Source of the DNA: Nesterenkonia alkaliphila
GTDB taxonomy: Bacteria; Actinomycetota; Actinomycetes; Actinomycetales; Micrococcaceae
Assembly: GCF_009758175.1 (NCBI RefSeq)
Contig: NZ_WRPM01000007.1
Location: forward strand, 62,001-126,000
DNA: 64,000 bases
Direction: 5' to 3'
A program made the position numbers and the translations under genes. Shown piece by piece: positions 1 to 8,588 of the stretch; position 1 is the stretch's first letter; each line of letters begins with the position of its first letter. The notes beneath the pieces are model-generated. The model did not search any database and was not told the DNA's origin. It saw nothing but the letters and a program-made list of their open reading frames with translations.

Positions 1-2
1 GC

Positions 3-380
3 GGCTATGACGTGCTCACTGTGCTGTCTGGGGGTGTACGGTTCTACCGCCCCATCACCATCGGAGATCTGGTGGAGGTGGACGCCAGGCTGGTGCTCAC
101 CGGCTCCAAGTCCATGCACGTGCTGGTCCGGGTGCGTGCCGGAGACCGCTGGGAGCGCCACCCAGAAGTGGTGGCTTACGGGCTGCCGGTGATGGTCTCC
201 CCAGACGGCACCGGGGCCGCCCGGCGGATTGTGCGCTGGGAGCCGATCAGCGAGGAGGACCACGAAGTCGCCGAGAAGGCCCGCCGGATCAGGGACCTTC
301 GCAATGCCACTCTGCTGACTCCTTCGCCCTACACAGGGCCTAACGAAGGCGTAGTGGACATGGAGACAGTCGGCCAGTAG
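3..380 (+). CDS. Hot-dog acyl-CoA thioesterase, 5' truncated by window edge
   Basis: The reading frame is already open at base 3 and ends with TAG at 380, so only about the last 125 residues are present. The segment RFYRPITIGDLVEVDARL followed by GSKSMHVLVRVRAG has the layout of the second half of a hot-dog fold domain of the YciA/ACOT type, which hydrolyses acyl-CoA to free acid and CoA in the cytosol. A charged helical tail (about residues 80-105) follows, as in family members. The active-site region near the N terminus lies outside the window, so substrate class cannot be judged. Nineteen bases separate it from the next gene, which has its own -10-like box. Confidence 0.75.
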   Translation, partial: GYDVLTVLSGGVRFYRPITIGDLVEVDARLVLTGSKSMHVLVRVRAGDRWERHPEVVAYGLPVMVSPDGTGAARRIVRWEPISEEDHEVAEKARRIRDLRNATLLTPSPYTGPNEGVVDMETVGQ

Positions 381-398
381 TCAGGTAGTTTAGTGGCT

Positions 399-1817
399 AT
401 GAGCGATCAGCCAGGTCAGCAGGACCCGAACGGAAACTCGTATAACCGGCCGCCCAGTCAGTCCGCTCCGGGAGCCCCTGCGCAGGGTGCACCGCAGTGG
501 CAGTACCCCCATGGCGCACCGCATGCTGAGTCCGCTGGCCAGGGTGGGGGTCCCGGCCAGCCGTACCAGCAGGCCTCCCAGCACAGCTATCCGCAGCAGG
601 GTGGATACCAGCAGGGCCAGCAGCCCGGGTACCCGCAGCAGCCGGGTCACCAGCCCTACCAGCAGCCTGACTATCTTGCCCGTGGCAGCCAGAGCGCAGC
701 ACCGGCCAAGGCCAAGAAGGGCAAGGCCCCTACTGTCCTCACTGTGCTGGGCGCGATCAGCCTGTTGGCCGGCATCGTTCTGCTGGTAGTCGGCGGCCTG
801 CTGTTCTGGCGTGTGCTGCCCACTGATGTCCTCGACAGTAGCGGCAATCCAGGCCCGGACGCGATCGGCCATACCGAGGCCGGTGGCTCCTTCACCGCTG
901 ATCTGGACTCCGGCAGTTCCTACACGTTCTTCGGCGCCTACCCCCGGGGCGGCGGCGGCACCTTCGAAGGTGGGCCCAACATCATCTCACCCTCCGGGGA
1001 GCAGGAGATCGCCAACTGGGCCCAGGTGGAGGCCACGGCGGAGCAGGGCGGCACTATCGCCGAATCAGTCTGGACCTTCACCCCGGAGGAGTCCGGTGAA
1101 TACTCCATCGATACCCCGCCGGCCACCGGTGAGATCACCGTAATCCTGACCGAGGGCGGCGATATGGGCGGGTTCCTCGGTGGGATCCTGGGCGGCGTCG
1201 GCATATTTCTGGTGGGCGGCTTCCTGGCCCTGGTGGGCCTGGTGCTGCTGATCATCGGCATCGTGATGGGCTCCTCGCGCCGCAAGAAGGCCAAACGCTC
1301 CGGCCAGGGCGGCAACAGCAGCCAACCCTATGGCCAGTACCAGCCGCAGCCCCAGCAGTACGGCCAGCAGCCGCAGTACCAGGGCTATCAGCAGCCTGGC
1401 CAGCCACCGCAGCAGCCCCAGTACGGCACCCAGTACGGGGGCCAGCAGGGTACGACGCCGCCTGCTCAGCAGTACGGGGCAGGGGCACCGCATCTCTCCT
1501 CACCTGAGCCTGGTGCTCCTGGTGCTCCTGGTGCCCCGGCACAGCACCAGCCTTACCAGCAGCCTTCGGCTGAGTCCTATCAGCAGTCCACCGCCCCCTC
1601 GGCAGAGTCCGCCCAACAGGCGCCCTCGGCGGAGTCCGCTCAGGGCGGCCAGCCGTGGTCACCCGGCCAGTACCAGCAGCCGGGCCAGCAGGGCCAGCCT
1701 GGGCAGTTCGGCCAGCAGCCTGGCGAACCCGGCCAGCAACCGCAGCCGGACGAGCCCGGCCAGTTCGGCCAGCGGCCCGGCGAACCCGGCCAGCAGCGGC
1801 CCGAGTCCCACCAGTAG
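399..1817 (+). CDS. Gln/Pro-rich two-helix membrane protein
   Basis: This 472-residue protein of unknown function has three parts. An N-terminal tract (about residues 1-95) is rich in Q, P, G and Y with recurring YQQ and PQQ. A middle part has two hydrophobic helices (about residues 108-135 and 252-290) flanking a roughly 115-residue, probably extracytoplasmic, domain. A second low-complexity tail of about 170 residues has GQQ/GEPGQ repeats. The last third is nearly all Q, P, G, S, A and E. The ATG at 399 is preferred over a GTG at 393 because a TAGTTT box ends 7 nt before it, the usual geometry of a leaderless actinobacterial transcript. A large hairpin follows the gene. Such tails often mediate protein contacts in the cell envelope, but no function can be assigned. 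Confidence 0.7.
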   Translation: MSDQPGQQDPNGNSYNRPPSQSAPGAPAQGAPQWQYPHGAPHAESAGQGGGPGQPYQQASQHSYPQQGGYQQGQQPGYPQQPGHQPYQQPDYLARGSQSAAPAKAKKGKAPTVLTVLGAISLLAGIVLLVVGGLLFWRVLPTDVLDSSGNPGPDAIGHTEAGGSFTADLDSGSSYTFFGAYPRGGGGTFEGGPNIISPSGEQEIANWAQVEATAEQGGTIAESVWTFTPEESGEYSIDTPPATGEITVILTEGGDMGGFLGGILGGVGIFLVGGFLALVGLVLLIIGIVMGSSRRKKAKRSGQGGNSSQPYGQYQPQPQQYGQQPQYQGYQQPGQPPQQPQYGTQYGGQQGTTPPAQQYGAGAPHLSSPEPGAPGAPGAPAQHQPYQQPSAESYQQSTAPSAESAQQAPSAESAQGGQPWSPGQYQQPGQQGQPGQFGQQPGEPGQQPQPDEPGQFGQRPGEPGQQRPESHQ

Positions 1818-1870
1818 ATTCCGCTGTGATCCTTGGGGCTCATCCAGGTTGAGTCTCACCGAACCCACGA

Positions 1871-1946
1871 GCGTAGCTGTTTGTCCGGGAAAGGCCCCGA
1901 TTCGGACCGCATAACCGGACAAACAACTACGCCGCAGCGTCTGCGG
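1871..1946. repeat. 18-bp inverted repeat followed by a short hairpin
   Basis: Bases 1871-1888 (GCGTAGCTGTTTGTCCGG) are repeated in inverted form at 1915-1932 with one mismatch, separated by 26 bases. A second palindrome, CCGCAG-CGT-CTGCGG, follows at 1932-1946. The element fills most of the gap after the Gln/Pro-rich gene. It could terminate that transcript, but no T run follows either strand. It could also be a dispersed intergenic palindrome; no second copy was noticed in this window. Confidence 0.6.
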
Positions 1947-2022
1947 CCCCGGGGTGCACCCATCTGCCTAGTCATCCCCCAGGCGGATGCTTCCCCTGGT
2001 GGAATTCATTAGGCTGGAGGCA

Positions 2023-3006
2023 ATGAGCCAGCAGCCGCCTCCTGTGTCCAATCCCTACGGTCCGGTACCCGGGGGGTTCCCTGAGCGCAACGTACTGAGC
2101 GGCCCGCCGCCTGGTTGGAAGCCGGGTGATCCCCTGTTCGGAGAGCGCCCCCCAGCGCAGTTCCATGCCGGGCCGCCCTCGGGCTGGGGCCAGCGGCCGC
2201 CTCGGAAGCGTCAGCAGGATTCGGAGCCGGGCCGGTTCACCTGGTGGGATCTAGGCGCCACGCTGTTCTACGTGCTCGGTTTCCTCACCGGGCTGGTCAG
2301 CTTCCTGGCGCTGCTGCCGCCCGTCAACGCCCTGATGGCCGGTGATGAGATCCAGCAGCAGCAGGGCATGTTCACCATCAACGCGATCAGTTACGGCGTG
2401 CTGGCGGCGATCACCATGTCTGTCTCCGCCGCCGCCCTATGGCGCTCGGTCAGAGCTTTCGCCTACCTCTGGTGGCTGAAGCTGCTGCTGGTGCCCTTCG
2501 CCTGGCTGGCCACTCTGCTGCTGAACTTTGTGCTGATCGTAGTGGTGCTGGGAGCAGATCCCGAGACCTCCGAGAACCAGGAGGCCATCGACACTATGCT
2601 GCAGGCGGTACCGTTCCTGGCCGCGGTGGCGGTCATCGCAGTGCTGGGTCCCTTTGTGGAGGAGTACTTCTTCCGGCACCTGCTCATCGGTAAGCTCTCC
2701 CGTTATATCAACGTGTGGATCTGCGGTGCGGTCTCCATCATCGCCTTCCCGCTGCTGCACTTCATCCCAGCACTCTTCGGCCTGGCCGATGACCTCACCC
2801 TGGTCTCCCTGGTCCCCTACCTCACTATGGGCGTGCTGATCAGCGTGGGCTATATCGTCACCGGGCGCAATCTCTTCTACGCCTGGGTGCTGCATTTCTT
2901 CAATAACTTCATGTCCCTGCTGGTCAGCTATTTTGTGCTGCCCTGGGCCGAGGACTTCGGGCAGCCGTACCAGAGCCTGTACTGGCTGGCCAACCTGATC
3001 GGGTGA
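2023..3006 (+). CDS. CPBP family intramembrane metalloprotease
   Basis: This 327-residue multi-pass membrane protein carries the CPBP (Abi/CAAX-protease-like) motifs: EEYFFR (the EExxxR glutamate pair) near residue 223, FPLLH (FxxxH) near 248, and HFFNN (HxxxN) near 302. These residues coordinate the catalytic metal within the membrane in this family. The N-terminal 75 residues are Pro/Gly-rich and soluble. The ATG at 2023 is chosen over one at 1987 because TAGGCT at 2010-2015 lies 7 nt upstream of it (leaderless geometry). Its stop overlaps the GTG of the MATE gene by 4 bp, so the two are probably co-translated. The natural substrate is unknown. Confidence 0.85.
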   Translation: MSQQPPPVSNPYGPVPGGFPERNVLSGPPPGWKPGDPLFGERPPAQFHAGPPSGWGQRPPRKRQQDSEPGRFTWWDLGATLFYVLGFLTGLVSFLALLPPVNALMAGDEIQQQQGMFTINAISYGVLAAITMSVSAAALWRSVRAFAYLWWLKLLLVPFAWLATLLLNFVLIVVVLGADPETSENQEAIDTMLQAVPFLAAVAVIAVLGPFVEEYFFRHLLIGKLSRYINVWICGAVSIIAFPLLHFIPALFGLADDLTLVSLVPYLTMGVLISVGYIVTGRNLFYAWVLHFFNNFMSLLVSYFVLPWAEDFGQPYQSLYWLANLIG

Positions 3007-4364
3007 GTCAGGAGACCGCTGGGCCAGCTCCCAGCCACGACCCCCGGCCGCTGGCCAAGCAGATTCTGGCACTGGCGGTGCCGGCTCTCGGTGCACTGGT
3101 GGCCGAACCCCTGTTCCTGATGGCCGATACCGCCATCATCGGCTGGTTGGGCACCGCCGAGCTGGCCGGGGCTGCCCTGGGCGTCACGGTGATGCACACA
3201 GTAGTGGGCCTGATGATCTTCCTGGCCTACTCCACCACCCCTGCGGTGGCCCGCTATGTGGGAGCAGGTAAGACCGCCAAGGCACTGGCAGCCGGCCGCG
3301 ACGGCATCTGGCTGGCCCTGTCCCTGGGCACCGTGCTGGCGCTGATCGGCCTGGCCGCAGGCGAACAGGTGCTGCAGGCTCTCGGCAGCACCGGTGAGAT
3401 CCATCCGCATGCCTACGACTACCTGCTGTGGTCGCTGCCCGGGCTGCCCGCCATGCTGCTGGTCTTCGCCGCAGTCGGCGCGCTGCGGGGCTTCCAGGAC
3501 ACCAGGACCCCGCTGGTGGTCGCGGCTGCCGGCTTCGGCGGCAATGCGCTGCTCAACCTGATCCTGGTCCACCCGCTGGGGTTGGGAGTTGCCGGTGCGG
3601 CCATCGGCACCTCGGTGGCGCAGTGGGGCATGGCCATCACGTACCTGCTGATCCTGGTCCCCAGAATGCGGGCCGCAGGGGTGCCGCTCGGCGCAGACCC
3701 GGTGGCTCTGCGCTACGCCGCCAGGGTCGGCGGCTGGATGTTCCTGCGCACACTGAGTCTGCGCGCAGCCCTGGTCGCCACGGTGGTGGTGGCCACCGGC
3801 CTGGGCCCTGAGACCCTGGCCGCCCACCAAGTGGCCTTCACCTTCTTCTCCACCCTGGCCTTTGTGCTCGACGCATTGGCGATCGCCGCCCAGGCGCTGA
3901 TCGGCAGGGAGCTCGGTGCCGGCAGGGAGGCCCAGGCCCGGCGGATGATCCGCACCATGATCTGGTGGGGAATCGGTTTCGGCGCCGTGGTGGGTGCCCT
4001 CACCGCAGTGGCCGCTCCCTGGGTTCCGCGCCTGTTCACCCCGGACCCGGAGGTGGCCGGGATGATCACTGTGGCGCTGTTTGTCCTGGCGGCGGCCCAG
4101 CCGCTGGCCGGCTATGTGTTTGTGCTCGACGGCGTGCTTATGGGAGCCGGCGATGTCCGCTACCTGGCGGTGGCCGGCGTGGTGAATTTGATCATCTACC
4201 TGCCGGCTCTGGCGTGGATTGCCGGCCGGGGTGCCGCCGGTGGCGAGTCCATCTTGCTGCTCTGGCTGGCCTTCGCGGTGCTGTTCATGGCCGCCCGTGC
4301 AGCGACCCTGGGGGCGCGCACCCACGGCAGCAGCCGCTGGATGGTGCTGGGCGAGTCCCGCTGA
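3003..4364 (+). CDS. MATE family multidrug/Na+ efflux transporter (DinF-like)
   Basis: The 453-residue protein has about 12 hydrophobic segments in two similar halves, the MATE fold. It starts with AKQILALAVPALGALVAEPLFLMADTAI-type sequence and contains the conserved GALRGFQDTRTPL stretch near residue 163, typical of the DinF/NorM-like branch. Family members export cationic compounds or metabolites against Na+ or H+. It begins with GTG inside the last codons of the CPBP protease gene (GTGA overlap), indicating translational coupling. The substrate cannot be inferred from sequence. Confidence 0.9.
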   Translation: MSQETAGPAPSHDPRPLAKQILALAVPALGALVAEPLFLMADTAIIGWLGTAELAGAALGVTVMHTVVGLMIFLAYSTTPAVARYVGAGKTAKALAAGRDGIWLALSLGTVLALIGLAAGEQVLQALGSTGEIHPHAYDYLLWSLPGLPAMLLVFAAVGALRGFQDTRTPLVVAAAGFGGNALLNLILVHPLGLGVAGAAIGTSVAQWGMAITYLLILVPRMRAAGVPLGADPVALRYAARVGGWMFLRTLSLRAALVATVVVATGLGPETLAAHQVAFTFFSTLAFVLDALAIAAQALIGRELGAGREAQARRMIRTMIWWGIGFGAVVGALTAVAAPWVPRLFTPDPEVAGMITVALFVLAAAQPLAGYVFVLDGVLMGAGDVRYLAVAGVVNLIIYLPALAWIAGRGAAGGESILLLWLAFAVLFMAARAATLGARTHGSSRWMVLGESR

Positions 4365-4391
4365 TCAGCCAAACCCGATAAACTCGGCCCC

Positions 4392-4949
4392 GTGCCACTG
4401 ACCCGTATGGAACCCCGGACCGCTGCAGCCCTTGTCCGCCCCGCCTGGGTGCGGGCCGGCATCACGGCCATTTTTGCCGCCTTCACCATCTTCTGGACTG
4501 AAGACACCATGACCGTGGCCCGGATCGCTCTGGCGGCTTTCTTCATCCTGGCCGCCACCGCGGTCTGGGACTATGTGAAGTCCGAGGAGGTCCCGCCGGC
4601 CCTGACCGGTGCCATGGCCCTAGGATCGGCCAGCTGGGTCTTCGCCGGGATCGCGGCGCTCTTCGCGACCTCCACCGCCGCACTGGCCGTCATCGCCGGG
4701 ATCGGCTTCACCCTGATGGGCGCCTGCGAACTCTACGGAGCGCTGAAGGTGCGCGGTGAGTTCCTGCCCTCTCGCGACCATGTGATCCTGGGGGTGGTCG
4801 GAGTCCTCACCGGTCTCGGACTCTTCCTGGGGGCCGGCCTGGATCCGCACGGCATCCTGGGCATCTCCGGCACCGGAGTGATCATCATGGCAGTGCTGCT
4901 AGGCATCAGCGCAGGCGGGCTGACCCACGAGGCCCGCCGAGGCAGCTAG
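4392..4949 (+). CDS. Small multi-pass membrane protein (HdeD/DUF308-like)
   Basis: The 185-residue protein has about six short hydrophobic helices (VRAGITAIFAAFTIFW, VARIALAAFFILAATAV, LGSASWVFAGIAALF, LAVIAGIGFTLMGACELYGAL and two more near the C terminus). Length and helix pattern resemble HdeD/DUF308 membrane proteins, whose biochemical role is unknown. The GTG at 4392 is supported by TAAACT at 4379-4384, 7 nt upstream, consistent with leaderless transcription; an in-frame ATG at 4407 is possible. The gene follows the MATE gene by 27 bases. Confidence 0.65.
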   Translation: MPLTRMEPRTAAALVRPAWVRAGITAIFAAFTIFWTEDTMTVARIALAAFFILAATAVWDYVKSEEVPPALTGAMALGSASWVFAGIAALFATSTAALAVIAGIGFTLMGACELYGALKVRGEFLPSRDHVILGVVGVLTGLGLFLGAGLDPHGILGISGTGVIIMAVLLGISAGGLTHEARRGS

Positions 4950-4958
4950 CACAGCATC

Positions 4959-4975
4959 TTCTACGGGGCGTAGAA
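4959..4975. promoter_or_regulatory. Perfect 7-bp inverted repeat overlapping a -10-like box
   Basis: TTCTACG-GGG-CGTAGAA lies ten bases after the stop of the upstream membrane protein gene. Its right arm overlaps TAGAAT (4971-4976), a plausible -10 box for the gene starting at 5023. It could be a repressor site or a small RNA hairpin. A copy of the dispersed motif TACGACGACG follows at 4980-4989. Confidence 0.4.
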
Positions 4976-5022
4976 TAGCTACGACGACGTCGCCCCACCA
5001 CTTTCGAAGGAAGTTCACCCAC

Positions 5023-5433
5023 GTGCCCAAGGATTCTCAGCAGCGGCGCTCTGTGCTGGAGACGGTGAAGGCACCGCTGATCTTCTCCTTCGGCCTCGGC
5101 TTCGTGGCCGGTTTTGTGACCTTGATCGTCTCCTCCGGAGGATCAGACAACCCACGGGTGGAGCACGATTCTGCGGGTCTGGACAACCCGATCAACTTAG
5201 CGCTGCTGGCTTTCGGCATCGCCTTTATCGCCAGCCTGCTGATCGTCTCCATGCTGCAGCTGGCCTCCCGGGAGAACCCGGAGGAACTCTCCCGGGGTGC
5301 CGGGGTCAACCGCAACTCCGAGGAGCTCTATCGCCAGCAGGTGGCCCAGCGGCGGGAGAAGGCCCGCCGCGAACAGGCCGAGCAGCAGAAGCCCGAGCAG
5401 GATAGGGGCCCTGGGTCGGAACGAGGAAGCTGA
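5023..5433 (+). CDS. Small two-helix membrane protein, unknown function
   Basis: The 136-residue protein has two hydrophobic helices (about residues 16-38, PLIFSFGLGFVAGFVTLIV, and 60-85, NLALLAFGIAFIASLLIVSML) and a charged, Glu/Arg/Gln-rich C-terminal tail likely to form a cytoplasmic coiled coil. The GTG start has a good ribosome site (GAAGGAAG) at proper distance. No characterised family is recognised. It ends one base before the convergent TetR gene's stop codon. Confidence 0.65.
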   Translation: MPKDSQQRRSVLETVKAPLIFSFGLGFVAGFVTLIVSSGGSDNPRVEHDSAGLDNPINLALLAFGIAFIASLLIVSMLQLASRENPEELSRGAGVNRNSEELYRQQVAQRREKARREQAEQQKPEQDRGPGSERGS

Positions 5434-5434
5434 G

Positions 5435-6022
5435 TCAGGCGGCCCCGGCGGCAGCTCGGCAGATGTCTACGTAGATTTCCGCAAGCTCCTCTGGAGTGTT
5501 CTGGCCCTCGGGGCGAAACCAGCGGGACACGCCCAGGCATGCTGCCGTAATCGCCCGAGCAGCATGGCGCGGATGGGCAGTGCCAAACACTCCTTCGGCG
5601 CAGCCTTCTTCGATCAGTCGGTTCAGCAGCGCTTGTTGTTCATTGCGCGCAGCGATGTGCCGGACCCTGGCTTCCCCCTGCAAGCTCCTAATCTCGCTGA
5701 GCGTGACGAAGGCGATGGCGGAGAATCGGGCGTGGAAGAGGACCATCACCCGGATCAGGCTGTCGAAGCGTTCCAGTACAGGAGTGTCAGGCCGCTCAGC
5801 CGCTGTTCGAGAGGCGGTCAGCAGCGTCTCCATGGCCACTTCGCACAGCGAGTCCAGAATCTCGTGCTTCGAGGTGTAGTAGTGGTACATGCCGGGCACC
5901 GAGAGGCCCGCGGCCCCAGCGATCTGACGGATGGAGGTCCCGTGAAAACCGTTGGCGGCAAAGCACTCTAGAGCCGCCTGGCGCACCTTGCCCAGCGGCA
6001 TTGACTCTGGCAGTTCGCTCAC
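5435..6022 (-). CDS. TetR family repressor of the adjacent catabolic operon
   Basis: The N-terminal helix-turn-helix reads ALECFAANGFHGTSIRQIA followed by GAAGLSVPGMYHYYTSKHEI, a canonical TetR DNA-binding domain. The remaining ~140 residues form the ligand-binding domain. A GTG start at 6022 gives 195 residues and a normal-length N terminus; an ATG at 6061 (208 aa) or one at 6001 is also possible. It is divergent from the acyl-CoA ligase operon, and a 24-bp palindrome lies between them at 6157-6180. By analogy with FadR/PaaR/PfmR-type TetR proteins that sense acyl-CoA esters, it probably represses the operon until a CoA ester accumulates; that is inference. Confidence 0.85.
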   Translation of the reverse strand: MSELPESMPLGKVRQAALECFAANGFHGTSIRQIAGAAGLSVPGMYHYYTSKHEILDSLCEVAMETLLTASRTAAERPDTPVLERFDSLIRVMVLFHARFSAIAFVTLSEIRSLQGEARVRHIAARNEQQALLNRLIEEGCAEGVFGTAHPRHAARAITAACLGVSRWFRPEGQNTPEELAEIYVDICRAAAGAA

Positions 6023-6156
6023 CTGGCAGCTGCCCCACTTCCTTAGTTGCTCACACGGCATGTCTGGCCTGATCTTATCCGGACGCCGAGGAGCCCTGCT
6101 GAGAAATTCTCCGCAAACCTCTTGCGCGAAACAGTGACCTGCCTTACATTCGGTAG

Positions 6157-6180
6157 TACCGAGCGATTGATCGGTCGGTA
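6157..6180. promoter_or_regulatory. Palindromic TetR operator
   Basis: The halves TACCGAGCGAT (6157-6167) and ATCGGTCGGTA (6170-6180) are inverted repeats with one mismatch around a TG centre. The site lies in the divergent gap between the TetR gene and the ligase gene. The arm resembles the TACCGACCG-type sites recalled for TetR regulators of fatty-acid and phenylacetate catabolism. Confidence 0.75.
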
Positions 6181-6232
6181 CCGAGAGGTATCCCAACCCG
6201 CTTCTTGCAAACCGAAGACTATGGAGGTTCTC

Positions 6233-7807
6233 GTGGCGCTGACCACCACAGCCAAACCGTGGCACCGGCTGTACCCGGATCATGTGTCGGCTGAGCTGAA
6301 CCTGCTGACTACCACCTTGGATGCCGTCTGGCGCGACCGCGTGGCCGCCGGACCGGACCGCCCAGCGTTGACGTACTTCGAGCAGACGCTCACTGCTCAT
6401 GAGGCTGACAAACTCAGTGACGCACTTGCCGCCGAGCTCCAGTCCCGTGGGGTCACTCCCGGAGATCGTGTCGGCATCCGGCTGCAGAACATCCCCCAGT
6501 TTGCCTTGTGCATGCTGGCCCTGTGGAAGATTGGCGGCGTCGCCCTGGTGCTCAACCCCATGTACCAGGAGAGGGAGCTGCAGCACATCCTCAACGATGC
6601 CGGTCCGGTAGGGCTCATCGCCCTGGCGGAGGAGGCTGAGGACATCCGCGCAGCGGCTGGACTCGCCTGGGCGATCAGTGTCCAGGAGGAAGAGCTGCAG
6701 CTCGTCCCGAACCAGAATCGGTGTCCGGAGCCGGTCACCAACACGCCGGACTCCCCGGCATTGCTCACCTACACCTCCGGCACCACCGGCCCGCCCAAGG
6801 GCGCGGTGGGTACCCACCGCAACCTGCTGGCAGTCGGGGAGAGCAACGCGCACTGGTACCACGTGCAGCCCGGGCAGAAGATCTTGGCCGTGGCTCCCCT
6901 GTTCCACATCACCGGAGCAGTGGCCACAACGGTCACGGCGCTGATCAGTCAAACCGAGTATGTCTTTGTCAACCGCATTCGCGCTGATCTGATGCTGAAA
7001 ACCATCGCAGAGCACGGGATTCACCACATTCTTGGGTCCATCACTGTCTACAACGCCCTGCTGGACCTTCCTGACGGTGGGCCCGAACACCTGGCCAGCC
7101 TGCGCACCGTCTTTTCCGGGGGTGCACCGGTGCCGCCAGCCACAGTGGAGAAGTTTCGCAGCCGCTACGGGCATTACATCCACAACATCTACGGGATGAC
7201 CGAGACCGCATCCGCGGTGATCGCCGTGCCGCTTGGTGCTCAGGCTCCGGTCCACGAACCCTCCGGGACTCTCTCGATAGGGGTTCCGCTGCCCGGGATG
7301 GAGGCCCGTGTGACTGATCTTGACGGCCGACCGGCGGCACCGGGTGAGGCCGGTGAGCTCGAGCTTTGCGGGCCTCAGATCACTAGCGGATACCTCAATA
7401 AGCCCGAGGCCACCGAACAGACGATTGTGGACGGCTGGTTGCGCACCGGGGACGTGGCCATCATGGACTCCGAAGGGTGGATCTACCTGGTGGATCGGAA
7501 GAAGGATCAGATCAACGTGTCCGGCTACAAGGTCTGGCCCCGTGAAGTCGAAGACATCCTCTATGAGCACCCGGCTGTCCGCGAAGCCGCTGTGGTGGGC
7601 GAGCCTGACCCCTACAGCGGCGAGCGTGTGGTCGCCTTCGTGTCCCTGCAGCAGGGTGGCACCGTTGACCCGGAGCAGCTGCGCCACTACGTGCGCGGCA
7701 GACTTGCACCCTACAAATGTCCCAAGAAGGTCACCGTGATTGACGACCTCCCCAAGACCGCCACCGGCAAGATCCAACGTCGAAAACTGCGTAACCAGGA
7801 AGCGTGA
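6233..7807 (+). CDS. Acyl-CoA synthetase (class I adenylate-forming)
   Basis: This 524-residue enzyme activates a carboxylic acid to its CoA thioester via an acyl-AMP. The phosphate-binding loop YTSGTTGPPKG is near residue 180, the adenine motif IYGMTETAS near 320, the hinge DRKKDQINVSGYKVWPREVE near 420, and the catalytic lysine is in PKTATGKIQRRKLR at the C terminus. The GTG at 6233 is chosen because GGAGG at 6223-6227 lies 5 nt upstream; an ATG at 6221 would place that site inside the gene. It is first in the operon controlled by the divergent TetR protein and fits the role of LvaE in a levulinate-like pathway. The acid chain length cannot be read from sequence. Confidence 0.9.
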   Translation: MALTTTAKPWHRLYPDHVSAELNLLTTTLDAVWRDRVAAGPDRPALTYFEQTLTAHEADKLSDALAAELQSRGVTPGDRVGIRLQNIPQFALCMLALWKIGGVALVLNPMYQERELQHILNDAGPVGLIALAEEAEDIRAAAGLAWAISVQEEELQLVPNQNRCPEPVTNTPDSPALLTYTSGTTGPPKGAVGTHRNLLAVGESNAHWYHVQPGQKILAVAPLFHITGAVATTVTALISQTEYVFVNRIRADLMLKTIAEHGIHHILGSITVYNALLDLPDGGPEHLASLRTVFSGGAPVPPATVEKFRSRYGHYIHNIYGMTETASAVIAVPLGAQAPVHEPSGTLSIGVPLPGMEARVTDLDGRPAAPGEAGELELCGPQITSGYLNKPEATEQTIVDGWLRTGDVAIMDSEGWIYLVDRKKDQINVSGYKVWPREVEDILYEHPAVREAAVVGEPDPYSGERVVAFVSLQQGGTVDPEQLRHYVRGRLAPYKCPKKVTVIDDLPKTATGKIQRRKLRNQEA

Positions 7808-7814
7808 AGCACTA

Positions 7815-8588
7815 ATGACAGAGCAGACCATAGAACATCTGACCGGCCAAACCGCGCTGATCACCGGCGCCAGCCGTGGCATCGGGCTGAGCATCGCTCA
7901 GCGTCTGGCAGCAGCAGGGGCGACGGTGGTGATCACTGCCCGCAAGCAGGCGGGGCTCGACGCGGCGCTTGAACAGCTGCCGGAAGGGGCCCTCGGCATC
8001 GCAGGCAAGGCCGACTCCGTCGAACACCAGGAGGAGGTGCTTGAGACTATCGCCGCGCGCACTGGTCGGCTCGACATACTGATCAACAACGCCGGCATCA
8101 ACCCGGTCTACGGACCGGTGGCGGAAGTTGACTTGGATGCCGCCCGCAAAGTGCTGGAGGTCAATGTGCTTGCTGGACTCAGCTGGGTGCAGCGTGCCCT
8201 GGTCCATGCCCGCCTCGGCTTCCGCGAGCACAGTGGACGGGTAGTCTTCCTCTCTTCGGTGACCGGCGAGGTCCCCTCAAATGGCATCGGGATCTACGGG
8301 GTCAGCAAGGCTGCGGTCTCCCATTTGACCCGCACCCTAGCGGTGGAGCTGGGACCTGAGGTTCGGGTCAATGCCGTCGCCCCCGCGGTGGTCAAGACGT
8401 CCTTCGCCCGGGCGCTCTACGAGGGCAAAGAGGACCAGGTCGCCGCCGACTACCCGCTCAAGCGCCTCGGGGTGCCCGAAGACGTCAGCGGTGCTGTCGA
8501 GTTCCTGGTCTCGGACTCGGCTGGTTGGATTACCGGCCAAGTGTTGACTCTGGATGGTGGCCTGACCGTCGCAGGAGGCACCGCATGA
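7815..8588 (+). CDS. Short-chain dehydrogenase/reductase (FabG/LvaD-like)
   Basis: This 257-residue classical SDR has the cofactor motif TGASRGIG near residue 17, NNAGI near 93, a catalytic serine in FLSSVTG, and YGVSK (YxxxK). The C terminus ITGQVLTLDGG is typical of FabG-type enzymes. It begins 7 bases after the ligase gene and overlaps the next gene by 4 bp (ATGA). Next to an acyl-CoA ligase, it most likely interconverts keto and hydroxy groups on an acyl-CoA, as LvaD does with levulinyl-CoA. Strict 3-hydroxyacyl specificity is an alternative. Confidence 0.88.
   Translation: MTEQTIEHLTGQTALITGASRGIGLSIAQRLAAAGATVVITARKQAGLDAALEQLPEGALGIAGKADSVEHQEEVLETIAARTGRLDILINNAGINPVYGPVAEVDLDAARKVLEVNVLAGLSWVQRALVHARLGFREHSGRVVFLSSVTGEVPSNGIGIYGVSKAAVSHLTRTLAVELGPEVRVNAVAPAVVKTSFARALYEGKEDQVAADYPLKRLGVPEDVSGAVEFLVSDSAGWITGQVLTLDGGLTVAGGTA

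Noticed and set aside
2928-4325. A 465-codon open frame on the minus strand
   Set aside because: It is antisense to the MATE transporter and is His/Gln/Gly-rich without domain motifs.
6062-7894. Extension of the TetR frame to an 819-residue protein
   Set aside because: The extra part is antisense to the acyl-CoA ligase and lacks similarity to any fold; TetR proteins are about 200 residues.
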